NCBI RefSeq assembly: GCF_042652645.1
Contig: NZ_JBHSGU010000002.1
Span: 124,001-188,000 of the forward strand
From: Glaciecola siphonariae
Lineage (GTDB): Bacteria > Pseudomonadota > Gammaproteobacteria > Enterobacterales > Alteromonadaceae
DNA: 64,000 nucleotides
Reading direction: 5' to 3'
Shown here: piece after piece, positions 52,810 to 61,016 of the stretch
Layout: the number at the start of each line of letters is the position of its first letter
Position numbering within the stretch: position 1 is the stretch's first letter
Made by a program: the position numbers and the translations under genes
The notes under the pieces: generated by a model
Told to the model about the DNA's origin: nothing
Seen by the model: only the letters and a program-made list of their open reading frames with translations
Database searches by the model: none

Positions 52810-54172
52810 TAGTGATAACCCAAGCCGGACGCTTTCGTTTTTATGTCCTATTGGAATGTTGGGATACGGCGTAGAGCAAAGTGAGCTCGATGAAGCACAA
52901 AAATTAGGCTTTGATGTAATCATAGTTGACTCGGGGTCTACCGATCCGGGCCCATACTTATTAGGATTAGAGCAAAGTATAACGCCAATGCCGTTGATTA
53001 AGCGCGATATTCAAAAGCTAATTCATGCAGCCCGTACACAAAACGCCAAGCTAATAATCAGCTCCTGCGGTGGGCCAGGAATAAATAGTCATTTGGCTGA
53101 AATAAGAGATTTCGTTTGCGAACAAGCTAAGGCTTTAGGCTACTCACCAAAAATTGCGGCTATTCACCAAACCATAGAAAAAAGTACGATTAAAGAACTC
53201 CTGAGCGCTGCTAAAATTGAAAATATGGAAGGGGCGCCAACATTAACAGAAGCTGCTATCGATGCGGCTACTAACATCGTAGCCCAATTGGGGCAAACGC
53301 CCTTTATTAAGGCTTTGGAATCAGAGGCTGACATTATACTAAGCTCACGAGCATACGATCCGGCGCCTTATGCGGCATTTGCCCATTATATGGGCTTCAA
53401 TTCTGACGCAGCTTGGCATATGGGCAAAGTCTTGGAGTGCGGAGGCGTATGCGCTGAGCCAAAATCAAAAGGCATTATTGGTCGTTTGGATGATAAGGGG
53501 TTTGAGTTAGTACCCTTAGACAAACATGCCGCTTGTACTCCCACATCAGTTGCTGCGCATAGTTTTTACGAGACGGCAGATCCTCTCGTGTTAGCGGGTC
53601 CCGACGGCGATATTGATCTCACTTGCGCGACATATGAGGCGCTCGATGCTAGATGTGTACGAGTTGAAGGGAGTACACATAGGTCAAAATCACATTCTTT
53701 GAAAATTGAAGGTGCTCGTGTTGTTGGACATCGAGCTATGTTTATTGGTGGTGTGACTGACCCTATCTTTATTTCTTTTTTGCCAAAGTTAAATAAGCTT
53801 GTACATCACTATATGAGGGAGAACTTCGATGAGATAATGTCTGACAAAGCTCGTATTGATATTAAACAATATGGCTGTAACGGTGTTTCAGCTTTTAACA
53901 CAGAAGTGGCGAGCACTAATCATCATGAACTTGGTTTGCTAGTCGAAGTCACAGCAGAGAACAAAGAAATTGCCATGCGACTATGCGCCGCTGCCAGAAT
54001 TGCTATTTTGCACGCACCTTACCCAGGGCAAAAAGCGACCGGTGGAAATATTGCATTACCACATAGCCCATCGGAAGTCGATTTAGGTCCAGTCTGCGAA
54101 TTTTCGGTTTACCACATTATTAAAGATTGTCCGCAGGACAGTTTTTTCAATTTGGAGATACTTGATGCATAA
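52799..54172 (+). CDS. AtuA-family (DUF1446-like, acyclic terpene utilisation) protein
   Basis: 457 residues. The start MTFDSDNPSRTLSFLCPIGMLGYG, then DVIIVDSGSTDPGPYLLGLE, LIISSCGGPGINSH, SSRAYDPAPYAAF, MGKVLECGGVCAEPKSKG and TCATYEALDARCVRVEGSTH fit the family annotated after Pseudomonas AtuA. That gene belongs to the citronellol/geraniol catabolic cluster, but the biochemical reaction of the family is not established. It overlaps the receptor gene by 11 and the DUF4387 gene by 8 bases. In other genomes AtuA-like and DUF4387 proteins are often paired, suggesting one enzyme. Confidence 0.82.
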   Translation: MTFDSDNPSRTLSFLCPIGMLGYGVEQSELDEAQKLGFDVIIVDSGSTDPGPYLLGLEQSITPMPLIKRDIQKLIHAARTQNAKLIISSCGGPGINSHLAEIRDFVCEQAKALGYSPKIAAIHQTIEKSTIKELLSAAKIENMEGAPTLTEAAIDAATNIVAQLGQTPFIKALESEADIILSSRAYDPAPYAAFAHYMGFNSDAAWHMGKVLECGGVCAEPKSKGIIGRLDDKGFELVPLDKHAACTPTSVAAHSFYETADPLVLAGPDGDIDLTCATYEALDARCVRVEGSTHRSKSHSLKIEGARVVGHRAMFIGGVTDPIFISFLPKLNKLVHHYMRENFDEIMSDKARIDIKQYGCNGVSAFNTEVASTNHHELGLLVEVTAENKEIAMRLCAAARIAILHAPYPGQKATGGNIALPHSPSEVDLGPVCEFSVYHIIKDCPQDSFFNLEILDA

Positions 54173-54476
54173 GCCTTTACATAAAACTGCAAGAATTATT
54201 CGCTCAAAGAATGCAGGGCCCTTCGCAATAACTTTTGACGTTTTTTTTAACGATATTTACTGTTTCAATGAGGCAAAACGCAGTGAAGCACTCACTCGCG
54301 AGGCTATCTGTCAGTTATATGCAGTAGCATTAGATGATTTGACGCAGTATGTTTGGGTAGAGGCGGCTTTAGGTTTTAAATTTACCTTTCGCAGGCATTG
54401 GCCTCAAGGGTCTGTGAATGAAAGAGACACTTTCGGAGCGCAACAACATTCCCGTCTTTATGAGGTGAATATATAA
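54165..54476 (+). CDS. DUF4387 family protein
   Basis: 103 residues from ATG 54165 with GGAG 8 bases upstream. IRSKNAGPFAITFDVFFND, LTREAICQLYAVALDDL and DTFGAQQHSRLYEVNI are the conserved DUF4387 segments. Function unknown; the gene overlaps the AtuA-family gene and is 2 bases before the MFS gene, so the product is probably a small partner subunit of the AtuA-like protein. Confidence 0.85.
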   Translation: MHKPLHKTARIIRSKNAGPFAITFDVFFNDIYCFNEAKRSEALTREAICQLYAVALDDLTQYVWVEAALGFKFTFRRHWPQGSVNERDTFGAQQHSRLYEVNI

Positions 54477-54478
54477 AC

Positions 54479-55765
54479 ATGAGAGAGCAACAGGTCGCTT
54501 TACATCAAGTAGTTGTTTACGCTCTTTCAATTGTTCCTATTGCCGCACTTGCATTGCCGTTGTCAATTTTTATCCCGCCTTTTTATGCGCAGTCTCCGAC
54601 ATTAACGGTGGGCATGGTGGGTTTAATTTTTGCCCTTGCTAGATTGTGGGATTTCTTCACAGATTTAGGTTTAGGTTGGCTAATTGACCGCTATCCGAGC
54701 CGATACGGAAAACGAAAACACTGGGTAGTAATTAGCCTACCAATTCTGATGGTAAGTAGCTGGAATTTGTATGTACCACCAGAAGATGCAGGCATCTTTT
54801 ATTTATCCATATGGTTATTCTTTTTATACATTGGCTTTACGTTGCTACTTATTAATCATTACGCATGGGCACCAGAGCTAACGACACAGGTCAAGCAGCG
54901 CGCAAGGCTATATGGTTGGAGAGACGCTGCGCTCGTCTTTGGCATATTGCTATCGGTAACCGGTCCTGCCATGCTCGAAAAATTATCAGGTGCTAATTTG
55001 ACCGAGCAGGTAAATTCTATTGGCATATTTCTCATGATCAGCCTTCCAATGGCGGTATGTGCCCTCGTATTGGTGCTACCAGACCAGCGAACTAATTTGC
55101 AAGTACCCCAGCAAGTTTTTCGCCGAGGCTGGTATCACTTTAGGCAGCATGCAGCATTTAGGCTTCCTATAATTCTTGATTTTAGTACGGGTATTGCCCA
55201 AAGCATAACGACTTCGATTTTTGTATTTGCTGCAAGTTTTGCTTATGGTCACGGCGAGAGCGCTACTCAAATCATTCTCGTCAACTTTATTGCTGGGTTT
55301 TTGGCATTTCCATTATGGATTAAGTTAACGCAGCGATTTGGCACACATACCGTATTTTCTTGGGCGCTAATTTACACCATCTTTGCTTGTCTTGTTTTGT
55401 TTTTCATTCCTAAACATGAAACAAGCTTATTTATCTTAGCCGTTGGCTTGTATGGAATTGGTATGGGCCCGCCCATGTTTTTAACGCGGACATTGATGGC
55501 ATCGGCTATCGACCTCACATCAGAACGTGGCGAAGCACCTTTAACATCTTTTGGCTTTTCTCTTATGACTATGTCGAACAAGATTGCTGGCGCTCTCGCG
55601 GTCGGCTTAAGTTATGGCCTGCTCTCACTCATTGGTTTTGACGCAAATGCAGAAACGGTTAGCGAGTCAGTTGAAATATGGTTGCGAATTATTTTTAGTC
55701 TTGGACCGCTTTTGTTTTATGGTATCGCGCTTTATGCTTTGTACCGCAAGATGCGTGCAAACTAA
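54479..55765 (+). CDS. MFS transporter of the GPH (MelB-like) type
   Basis: 428 residues with about 12 membrane segments. The loop DFFTDLGLGWLIDRYPSRYGKRKHWVV has the D-x3-D and GRR/K-like motif of the glycoside-pentoside-hexuronide:cation symporters. Fourth gene of the operon that starts with a TonB receptor, so the pair can carry one ligand across outer and inner membrane. The substrate need not be a sugar; related carriers in marine bacteria sit beside diverse catabolic genes. Confidence 0.86.
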   Translation: MREQQVALHQVVVYALSIVPIAALALPLSIFIPPFYAQSPTLTVGMVGLIFALARLWDFFTDLGLGWLIDRYPSRYGKRKHWVVISLPILMVSSWNLYVPPEDAGIFYLSIWLFFLYIGFTLLLINHYAWAPELTTQVKQRARLYGWRDAALVFGILLSVTGPAMLEKLSGANLTEQVNSIGIFLMISLPMAVCALVLVLPDQRTNLQVPQQVFRRGWYHFRQHAAFRLPIILDFSTGIAQSITTSIFVFAASFAYGHGESATQIILVNFIAGFLAFPLWIKLTQRFGTHTVFSWALIYTIFACLVLFFIPKHETSLFILAVGLYGIGMGPPMFLTRTLMASAIDLTSERGEAPLTSFGFSLMTMSNKIAGALAVGLSYGLLSLIGFDANAETVSESVEIWLRIIFSLGPLLFYGIALYALYRKMRAN

Positions 55766-55787
55766 CAATTGGTGTTTCAATAATGGC

Positions 55788-55812
55788 TTAAAAAAACGCC
55801 CCGAAGGGCGTT
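55788..55812 (-). terminator. Rho-independent terminator of the aceA remnant
   Basis: On the minus strand AACGCCC-TTCG-GGGCGTT is followed by a T-run: 7-bp stem with a stable TTCG tetraloop, 37 bases after the remnant's stop codon. It may also serve the MFS gene from the other side. Confidence 0.88.
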
Positions 55813-55848
55813 GAACAAGAGTGCTTACATTAAAAGATTTCTAGGGGC

Positions 55849-56067
55849 TTACGCCGCTACATCAAACTGATTCATGGTGTTGTCCTCGCCCGAGGCTTTC
55901 AGTGCCTGCTCACGCGAGAAATATTCTTTGTGCGTGTCGCCTAAGTCAGAGCCGGTCATGACCTGATGCTTAACGCAAGCCAAGCCCTGTCGGATTTCCT
56001 CGCGCTGCACGCCGCGTACGTTAGAATATTTGATTAGCGTCATATAATGGCTGTTTAAACACTTCAT
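55849..56067 (-). pseudogene. aceA: C-terminal remnant of isocitrate lyase (aceA)
   Basis: The last ~55 codons, from about 56019 downward, read GVQREEIRQGLACVKHQVM, then TGSDLGDTHKEYF and ALKASGEDNTMNQF. This is the C terminus of the long (about 530-residue) Pseudomonas-type isocitrate lyase. The 16 codons before it are not lyase-like, and the catalytic barrel is absent. The native-looking terminator survives downstream. A small functional gene is unlikely. Confidence 0.82.
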
Positions 56068-56110
56068 ATTGCGCGCCCTTTATCGATTACTATGAGCTTT
56101 TAATTAAAGA

Positions 56111-56718
56111 ATGGAACACACCGACGCAGTCAGCAAAAAATTATTTATATAGCTCGCTTGCTTTTTATTGAGCACGGCTTTGATAAAGTCTCAACTACAA
56201 GTCTGGCGAAAGAAGCAAAAATATCTAAGTCTACTTTGTATAATCGCTTTGGGAATATGCAAGGTGTACTTGACGCCATTATGGCGACTGAAGAAGCGAA
56301 AATAGAAAAAAACGTGCCTTTAAATGCGAAAAGCATGGAAGAGTTTATTGCCTCCCTCGAAAAACTTGGATGCAATTTACTACATTTTTTAAACGAGCCA
56401 CATGTTGCCAAGCTCGACAATATGTTTGCCGAAAGGAGTCGAGATAATCCGAAGTCTGGCGTGCGATTTTTCGCACAATCTTATCAACAAACCCTCAACA
56501 TCATTCACACCATTTTAGAGAACGCTAAGTTAAATGGGTTTTTATTGCCCTCAGTTGACACAGATCTTTTAGCAGAAGTACTTCTTGCTGGATGGGAGGG
56601 ATTTGGTCATACAAAAGCAAGGTTTAGTGTTGTAAAAGTACCATATGAACAGGTGGAGAGCAGAATAAAAGCGGTCAACAAGCTGTTGATTTCGCCACTT
56701 GTAGTAGATGCCGTTTAA
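56111..56718 (+). pseudogene. TetR/AcrR-family regulator with an apparent poly-A frameshift
   Basis: ATG 56111 reads MEHTDAVSKK and then, after six A residues at 56135-56140, runs into TAG at 56150. With one more A it would continue IIYIARLLFIEHGFDKVSTT and SLAKEAKISKSTLYNRF, an ideal TetR N terminus. The downstream frame is intact to 56718. The only standard start in that frame is TTG 56158, which would cut off the first half of helix 1. So the gene is either inactive, slippage-controlled, or carries a base-calling error. Confidence 0.72.
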
Positions 56719-56754
56719 AGCCATTATTAAGTACTCAGAAAATATATTGGTAAA

Positions 56755-56812
56755 CGCTACGGCGGTTCGTCATGGTGTGATTGAATCAGTGGCCCTCTCT
56801 CTGTAAGGGAGT
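56755..56812 (+). repeat. Dispersed 58-bp repeat, copy 1
   Basis: 49 of 58 bases match copy 2 at 62261-62318. Read in frame, it encodes NATAVRHGVIESVALSL and a TAA at the same place as copy 2, with several third-position differences. It looks like the 3' end of an old gene, in the otherwise empty 56719-56882 gap. Confidence 0.75.
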
Positions 56813-56882
56813 CAACTCTGAGGATCACAGCCCAATTCAGATTTCAATTGTGTGATAATTATTATATGCTTCGCGCATATAA

Positions 56883-57503
56883 ATGTCCAAAGTAGAAATG
56901 CATATGCAGTTACCTGATGAATCAAAAATCTTGGCATTCGAAAATGCCGACAGGTTGCGTGAATGGCTAGAAATTAACCACGATAGACATGACGAACTAT
57001 TCGTCAAAATCTACAAAAAAGGCTCAGGCAAAGCGAGCGTTACGTGGGGGGACGTGGTATTAGAGACACTTTGTTGGGGATGGATTGATGGTGTGAAAAA
57101 GTCCTTGGATGAAGAAGCTTATTTACAAAGGATCACACCGAGAAAGCCCAGAAGTGATTGGTCTAAGAAAAACACTGAGCATGTTGAGCGTTTAATTAAA
57201 GAAGGCAGAATGCAAGCATCAGGAATGAAGCAAGTGCACGCTGCCAAAAAAGATGGTCGATGGGAAAATGCTTACGCACCGTCAAGCCAAATGAAAGTCC
57301 CTTTGGATTTTGTCGCGGCAGTAAGCGAAAAACCAACCATCAAAGCGTTTTATGAAACCCTCAAGAAAACAAACCTCTACGCAATTGCCTATGGCTTGGA
57401 AACGGCTAAGAAGCCTGAAACGCGGCAAAGACGTTTTGATAAATTCATGGATATGTTGTCCAGAGGCGAAATGCCTGACTTTGGCTTTAAAAAGAAATCT
57501 TAA
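56883..57503 (+). CDS. YdeI/OmpD-associated family protein
   Basis: 206 residues: FENADRLREWLEINHDRHDELFVKIYKKGSGKASVTWGDVVLETLCWGWIDGVKKSLDEEAYLQRITPRKPRSDWSKKN is broken here into its recognised parts only in memory; visible hallmarks are CWGWIDG, QRITPRKPRSDWSKKN and FYETLKKTNLYAIAY. The family is linked to resistance to cationic peptides and bacteriocins in some bacteria. It ends one base before the MarR gene on the other strand. Confidence 0.83.
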   Translation: MSKVEMHMQLPDESKILAFENADRLREWLEINHDRHDELFVKIYKKGSGKASVTWGDVVLETLCWGWIDGVKKSLDEEAYLQRITPRKPRSDWSKKNTEHVERLIKEGRMQASGMKQVHAAKKDGRWENAYAPSSQMKVPLDFVAAVSEKPTIKAFYETLKKTNLYAIAYGLETAKKPETRQRRFDKFMDMLSRGEMPDFGFKKKS

Positions 57504-57998
57504 CTAAATTGCATTACCGCGTATTGGGCAATCGGGACAAGCCGTCGTCAAACAAAGCCTGCAAATATGATGTTTGTCCATTTCTGTTTCAGGGAGTGTT
57601 ACTAAGATTTTAGACAGCAAATGCCCAAGCATTTCTCGCTCATCACTGCGCAGAAATTCGACTGCATTCTCAAGGATTTCTATTCGCGAATCCATTAAAC
57701 CCGCTCTTAAGCCTGTTCCAGCAGTTGTTAGATGCAAAGCGACAGCCCTACCATCTTTGGCTTTTCGCCTTTCCACATAATGGTCATCACTTAAACGGTC
57801 AATTAAGCGAACGGTACCAGGATGTGATAATCCTAGCACCTGCCTAAGAAGCTCCACGGAAATACCCGGTACGTAGCCAATTACAACGATTGCAGCAGAA
57901 GACTCACCCGCACGTTCTAGTAACTTCTGTGTCGAACCTCGAATGCGGTCCGTAAGTGCGATTGTCAGAGCACCCAGTAAATTTGCAGTACTTTTCAT
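57504..57998 (-). CDS. MarR-family regulator with C-terminal cysteine cluster
   Basis: 164 residues from ATG 57998; a TTG at 58034 would add twelve. The winged HTH is ISVELLRQVLGLSHPGTVRLIDRLSDDHYVERRKAKDGRAVALHLT. The last ~20 residues hold four cysteines (CRLCLTTACPDCPI), which may bind metal or sense redox. No ribosome binding site is clear at 57998. Candidate operators with TGCAT arms lie upstream. Confidence 0.85.
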   Translation of the reverse strand: MKSTANLLGALTIALTDRIRGSTQKLLERAGESSAAIVVIGYVPGISVELLRQVLGLSHPGTVRLIDRLSDDHYVERRKAKDGRAVALHLTTAGTGLRAGLMDSRIEILENAVEFLRSDEREMLGHLLSKILVTLPETEMDKHHICRLCLTTACPDCPIRGNAI

Positions 57999-58025
57999 GG
58001 GTATAAGTGTATGCGTGAAGCACAT

Positions 58026-58075
58026 GCATTTCAATGCGGATATTTATTTATAGGCATCATGCATATTCGGATGCA
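58026..58075. promoter_or_regulatory. Palindromes upstream of the MarR gene
   Basis: GCATT-TC-AATGC at 58026-58037 and TGCAT-N6-ATGCA at 58060-58075. The second has the 16-bp size usual for MarR sites. It ends at the stop of the next gene. Confidence 0.45.
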
Positions 58076-58387
58076 TTAGTTTGCATCAAGCGCAGTCTTA
58101 ATTTGGGTGTGAAACATTTGTACCGAATCACCATTTATTGCGCCAATGAATGCTTGAGTGTTTCTATCACTGCCAATTTTAGAGGCCGCAGCTTTTGCAT
58201 TACTCATTGTTTCCCACTCAATATGCTCTATCCATTGCCCATCATTGTTGCAAGAAAGGCGCCGCGCGACAAAACCTTTGCAGGATGTCACAAACTTATT
58301 TGATTGCTTGATGGCTTCTGAAAATGCTTGGTCATTTACGTCATCATTTAGCTTAAACAAAACCGTTTCTATAATCGTTGCATTCAT
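58076..58387 (-). CDS. Small Dabb/ABM-like dimeric alpha-beta barrel protein
   Basis: 103 residues from ATG 58387, with GGAAGAG upstream. IIETVLFKLNDDVNDQAFSEAI, FVARRLSCNNDGQWIEHIEWE and AQAFIG-like segments fit a stress-responsive A/B barrel or antibiotic-biosynthesis-monooxygenase fold. Divergent from the YafY-type regulator gene; its TATAAT box (58417-58422, minus strand) is 14 bases from the regulator's palindrome. Confidence 0.72.
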   Translation of the reverse strand: MNATIIETVLFKLNDDVNDQAFSEAIKQSNKFVTSCKGFVARRLSCNNDGQWIEHIEWETMSNAKAAASKIGSDRNTQAFIGAINGDSVQMFHTQIKTALDAN

Positions 58388-58434
58388 GTTCTCTTCCTGT
58401 TTTATCCACAATTAGCATTATAATACACTTGACA

Positions 58435-58455
58435 TGCTGACATTTTTTGTCAGCA
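58435..58455. promoter_or_regulatory. Operator of the YafY/WYL regulator
   Basis: TGCTGACA-N5-TGTCAGCA, a perfect 8-5-8 palindrome directly after a TTGACA box (58429-58434) and 9 bases before the regulator's ATG. A related site lies before azoR at 59256-59276. Confidence 0.8.
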
Positions 58456-58463
58456 TTGGAGCA

Positions 58464-59147
58464 ATGAGAACATTACGACTTTTTCAAATACTCGATTTCT
58501 TAAGAGCAAGAAGTCAACCAGTGTCATCTGTTAAATTGAGTGATGCATTAGGCGTATCACAGCGAACTATTTATCGAGACATCGCTACGCTAATGGCGAT
58601 TGGTGCACCGATTCAGGGTGAGCCAGGAATTGGCTACCAACTGCAATCCGGGTTTTTTCTTCCTCCACTCGACTTTACTGAAGATGAGCTCGATGCATTA
58701 GTCATGGGGATGCGTCTGCTAATGTCTCGCAGTGACAAGACAACGCAAGAAGCGGCCGAGCGCGTTTTAGGCAAAGTAAATTCGATAAGTACATCAAACA
58801 CTCACCTCATTGAACGCCCTCTATTAGCGGTAGGCAAGCATGATTCGACATCGTGGTTTAACGCTGAGGCAATTGGCATGCTTCGGCATGCTATTCAAAA
58901 ACGAGCCGTGTTGAAGATTGAATATATTGACCTAAACAACAGTATGTCTGAACGGCATATTCGCTCTGTCGGACTCACTATTTTCGAATCTTCATGGCTA
59001 TTGACCGCTTGGTGTGAACTTAGACAGGACTTTAGGAATTTTCGGGTGGACAGAATAGCGAAGATAGAGGACGTCAATAGACGGTTTAGGCTTGAAAAAG
59101 GCAAACGATTTTCGGATTACCTTGATAAACTTGTGTCAGCAGAATAG
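58464..59147 (+). CDS. YafY-type regulator (HTH plus WYL domain)
   Basis: 227 residues from ATG 58464, preceded by GGAG. DeoR-like HTH: LFQILDFLRARSQPVSSVKLSDALGVSQRTIYRDIATL; then PIQGEPGIGYQLQSGFFLPPLDFTEDE and a C-terminal WYL-like region (VLKIEYIDLNNSMSERHIRSVGL, SWLLTAWCELRQDFRNFRVDRI). WYL proteins sense nucleotides or single-stranded DNA in some cases, and aldehydes or redox cues are suspected in YafY types. Likely represses itself, the Dabb gene and azoR. Confidence 0.9.
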   Translation: MRTLRLFQILDFLRARSQPVSSVKLSDALGVSQRTIYRDIATLMAIGAPIQGEPGIGYQLQSGFFLPPLDFTEDELDALVMGMRLLMSRSDKTTQEAAERVLGKVNSISTSNTHLIERPLLAVGKHDSTSWFNAEAIGMLRHAIQKRAVLKIEYIDLNNSMSERHIRSVGLTIFESSWLLTAWCELRQDFRNFRVDRIAKIEDVNRRFRLEKGKRFSDYLDKLVSAE

Positions 59148-59255
59148 ACAGCGCGCATTTTTGCTCTAATGACATTATATCTTTGTTAATTGTCCTAGTC
59201 TTGAATGCCATAAAACTATAGGTTTGTTACGCCTTTTTCTTAACACTGTGACTAA

Positions 59256-59296
59256 TGCTGACGATAATTGACAGCATGGATGGAGTATCCTATCAC
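59256..59296 (+). promoter_or_regulatory. azoR promoter with second WYL-regulator operator
   Basis: TGCTGACG-N5-TGACAGCA at 59256-59276 keeps the length and outer arms of the 58435 palindrome. It overlaps TTGACA at 59268-59273, which pairs with TATCAC at 59291-59296 (17-base spacer). Confidence 0.68.
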
Positions 59297-59352
59297 CCGT
59301 GATTAAGGACGCTTATCGACATTAGAGCATACGAATTATAAGGTGATAGCAA

Positions 59353-59979
59353 GTGAAAGTTTTACATATAGACGCCTCCGCCCGAATGGAGGGCTCACAT
59401 TCAAGAGCGCTTTCTCAGACATTTATTAATGTGCTCAAAGAGACTAATAAAGAAGTCGATGTTGAAAGGATTGACTTGGCGTTAGACCCACCAAAACATT
59501 TTGGTGAGCTAGAGGCTGCTGCCGTGTCTATTCCAGAGAGTGAGCATACGATTGAGATGAGACACGCGATTGCCGCATCTGACAAGATAGTGGAAAGGGT
59601 ACTGGCGGCCGATGCGCTAGTCATCGGCACGCCAATGTATAATTTCGGAATGCCTTCTACGCTTAAAGCATTTTTTGACCATCTCTCTAGAAATGGAAAA
59701 ACCTTTATCGCAGATGAAAATGGCACTAGAGGCTTACTGAGTGATAAACGGGTAGTCGTTCTTCTTTCAGCAGGAGGCGCTTATGGTGCTGGCGATATGT
59801 TTGAAAATATGGACTGCTTACGCCCTCACATTACTGCTATTTTACAGTTTATGGGGGTAAGCGATATTACGTTTATCACAGCATCGCCAACCAGCTTTGC
59901 GGGTCCTGAGGTAGCAGATCGAGCTTTAAAAGACGCTAGGTCTGAGGCGATAGAGCTTGCAAAAATACACCTGTGTTAA
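59353..59979 (+). CDS. azoR: FMN-dependent NADH:quinone/azo reductase AzoR
   Basis: 208-residue flavodoxin-like protein from GTG 59353 (AAGGTGA upstream). VLHIDASARMEGSHSRALS is the FMN phosphate loop; GTPMYNFGMPSTLKAFFDHLSR and LSAGGAYGAG are the flavin-contacting segments of AzoR. Two-electron reduction of quinones and azo compounds protects from thiol and quinone stress. The operator upstream ties it to the YafY-type gene. Confidence 0.93.
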   Translation: MKVLHIDASARMEGSHSRALSQTFINVLKETNKEVDVERIDLALDPPKHFGELEAAAVSIPESEHTIEMRHAIAASDKIVERVLAADALVIGTPMYNFGMPSTLKAFFDHLSRNGKTFIADENGTRGLLSDKRVVVLLSAGGAYGAGDMFENMDCLRPHITAILQFMGVSDITFITASPTSFAGPEVADRALKDARSEAIELAKIHLC

Positions 59980-60053
59980 TGATTGTCAATCTATGAGCTT
60001 TGAGTGTAAACATTTAATATGCGGATACACGTGTTTCCTTAAATTACGTCATT

Positions 60054-60071
60054 CATGAGAGCCCTCTCATG
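60054..60071. terminator. Inverted repeat between azoR and the LysR gene
   Basis: CATGAGAG-CC-CTCTCATG, perfect 8-bp arms, between two convergent genes. No T-run on either strand, so a weak bidirectional terminator at best. Confidence 0.45.
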
Positions 60072-60128
60072 GCAATGAAAGCAAGTAGTTTCATTCTGAT
60101 AATCTAATTCGGTTAGATTACGCTTGCC

Positions 60129-61016
60129 TCAAACATCAAAGTGCGCAGCCAGAAAATCAATAAAAACCCGCAATCGCTTAGATACAAAGCGTGTTTGGGG
60201 GTAAACCGCATAAAGATTCATTTCATACCATGTATAGTCGGTCAATATTGCTTTTAAAGTATTGTTTGCCAAACAGTCTTTGACTATAAATTCAGGCTCA
60301 CAAATAAGGCCCAAGCCTGCACATGCGGCGTGCCTAAGCGTATCGCCATTGCTAGAGCGCATTTTCGCTTGAATTCGCACACTGCCTTTTTTGCCATATT
60401 GATCTGTAAAATCCCACCTGTCAGGGTGTTTAATATTGCTGTAGCAAAGTGCAGGTAAATCTTGAAGTTGAGATGGCGTTTCAATTGGGCCATGCGCGGA
60501 TAAAAATTGCGGGGATGCGCACACTAAATGTCGAATGGGCGCAAGCTTTCTTGCTCTTAAACTACTGTCTTCCAGCTTTCCTATACGTATCGCCAAATCA
60601 AATCCTTCTTCAAGCAAATCAATGCGCCTGTCTGTTAGGTCTACGTCGATGTTAATCGCAGGGTAGGCGAGCATAAATTCTGTAATAATAGGCGCTAAAT
60701 GTTTCACCCCAAAGCTTAACGGTGCAGAGAGCTTAATTGTGCCCTTTATATCTCGGGCTTGATTATTAAGTTCATGCTCTGCTTCTTCAATATCTTCCAA
60801 TATTCGTCTGCAGCGTTGGTAAAAATGCATGCCGTCGTCGGTGACGCTCATTCGCCGTGTTGTTCTTTTGATTAACTGAACACCCAGATGCGATTCAAGA
60901 TCTTTAATGCGGCGACTCACCGCAGAGTTAGCAACGCCTAGCAGTTCAGCCGTTTTCGAGGACGACTGACACTCTACCAGCGTCGTAAAGGTTTTCATCT
61001 CAAGTAAATTCAACAT
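60129..61016 (-). CDS. LysR-family regulator
   Basis: 295 residues: N-terminal HTH SSKTAELLGVANSAVSRRIKDLESHLGVQLIKRTTRRMSVT, then a periplasmic-binding-like effector domain (IKLSAPLSFGVKHLAPII, DLAIRIGKLEDSSLRARKLAP). The wording is that of the CrgA/AaeR-like group. Divergent from the SDR gene, its likely target, with 156 bases between. Confidence 0.93.
   Translation of the reverse strand: MLNLLEMKTFTTLVECQSSSKTAELLGVANSAVSRRIKDLESHLGVQLIKRTTRRMSVTDDGMHFYQRCRRILEDIEEAEHELNNQARDIKGTIKLSAPLSFGVKHLAPIITEFMLAYPAINIDVDLTDRRIDLLEEGFDLAIRIGKLEDSSLRARKLAPIRHLVCASPQFLSAHGPIETPSQLQDLPALCYSNIKHPDRWDFTDQYGKKGSVRIQAKMRSSNGDTLRHAACAGLGLICEPEFIVKDCLANNTLKAILTDYTWYEMNLYAVYPQTRFVSKRLRVFIDFLAAHFDV

Noticed and set aside
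55849..56067. A small independent gene of 72 codons
   Set aside because: Its last ~55 codons are the C terminus of isocitrate lyase and end in the lyase-like NTMNQF segment, so a remnant is the better reading.
60054..60071. A strong bidirectional terminator after azoR
   Set aside because: The stem is perfect but neither strand has a T-run, so only a low-confidence call was made.
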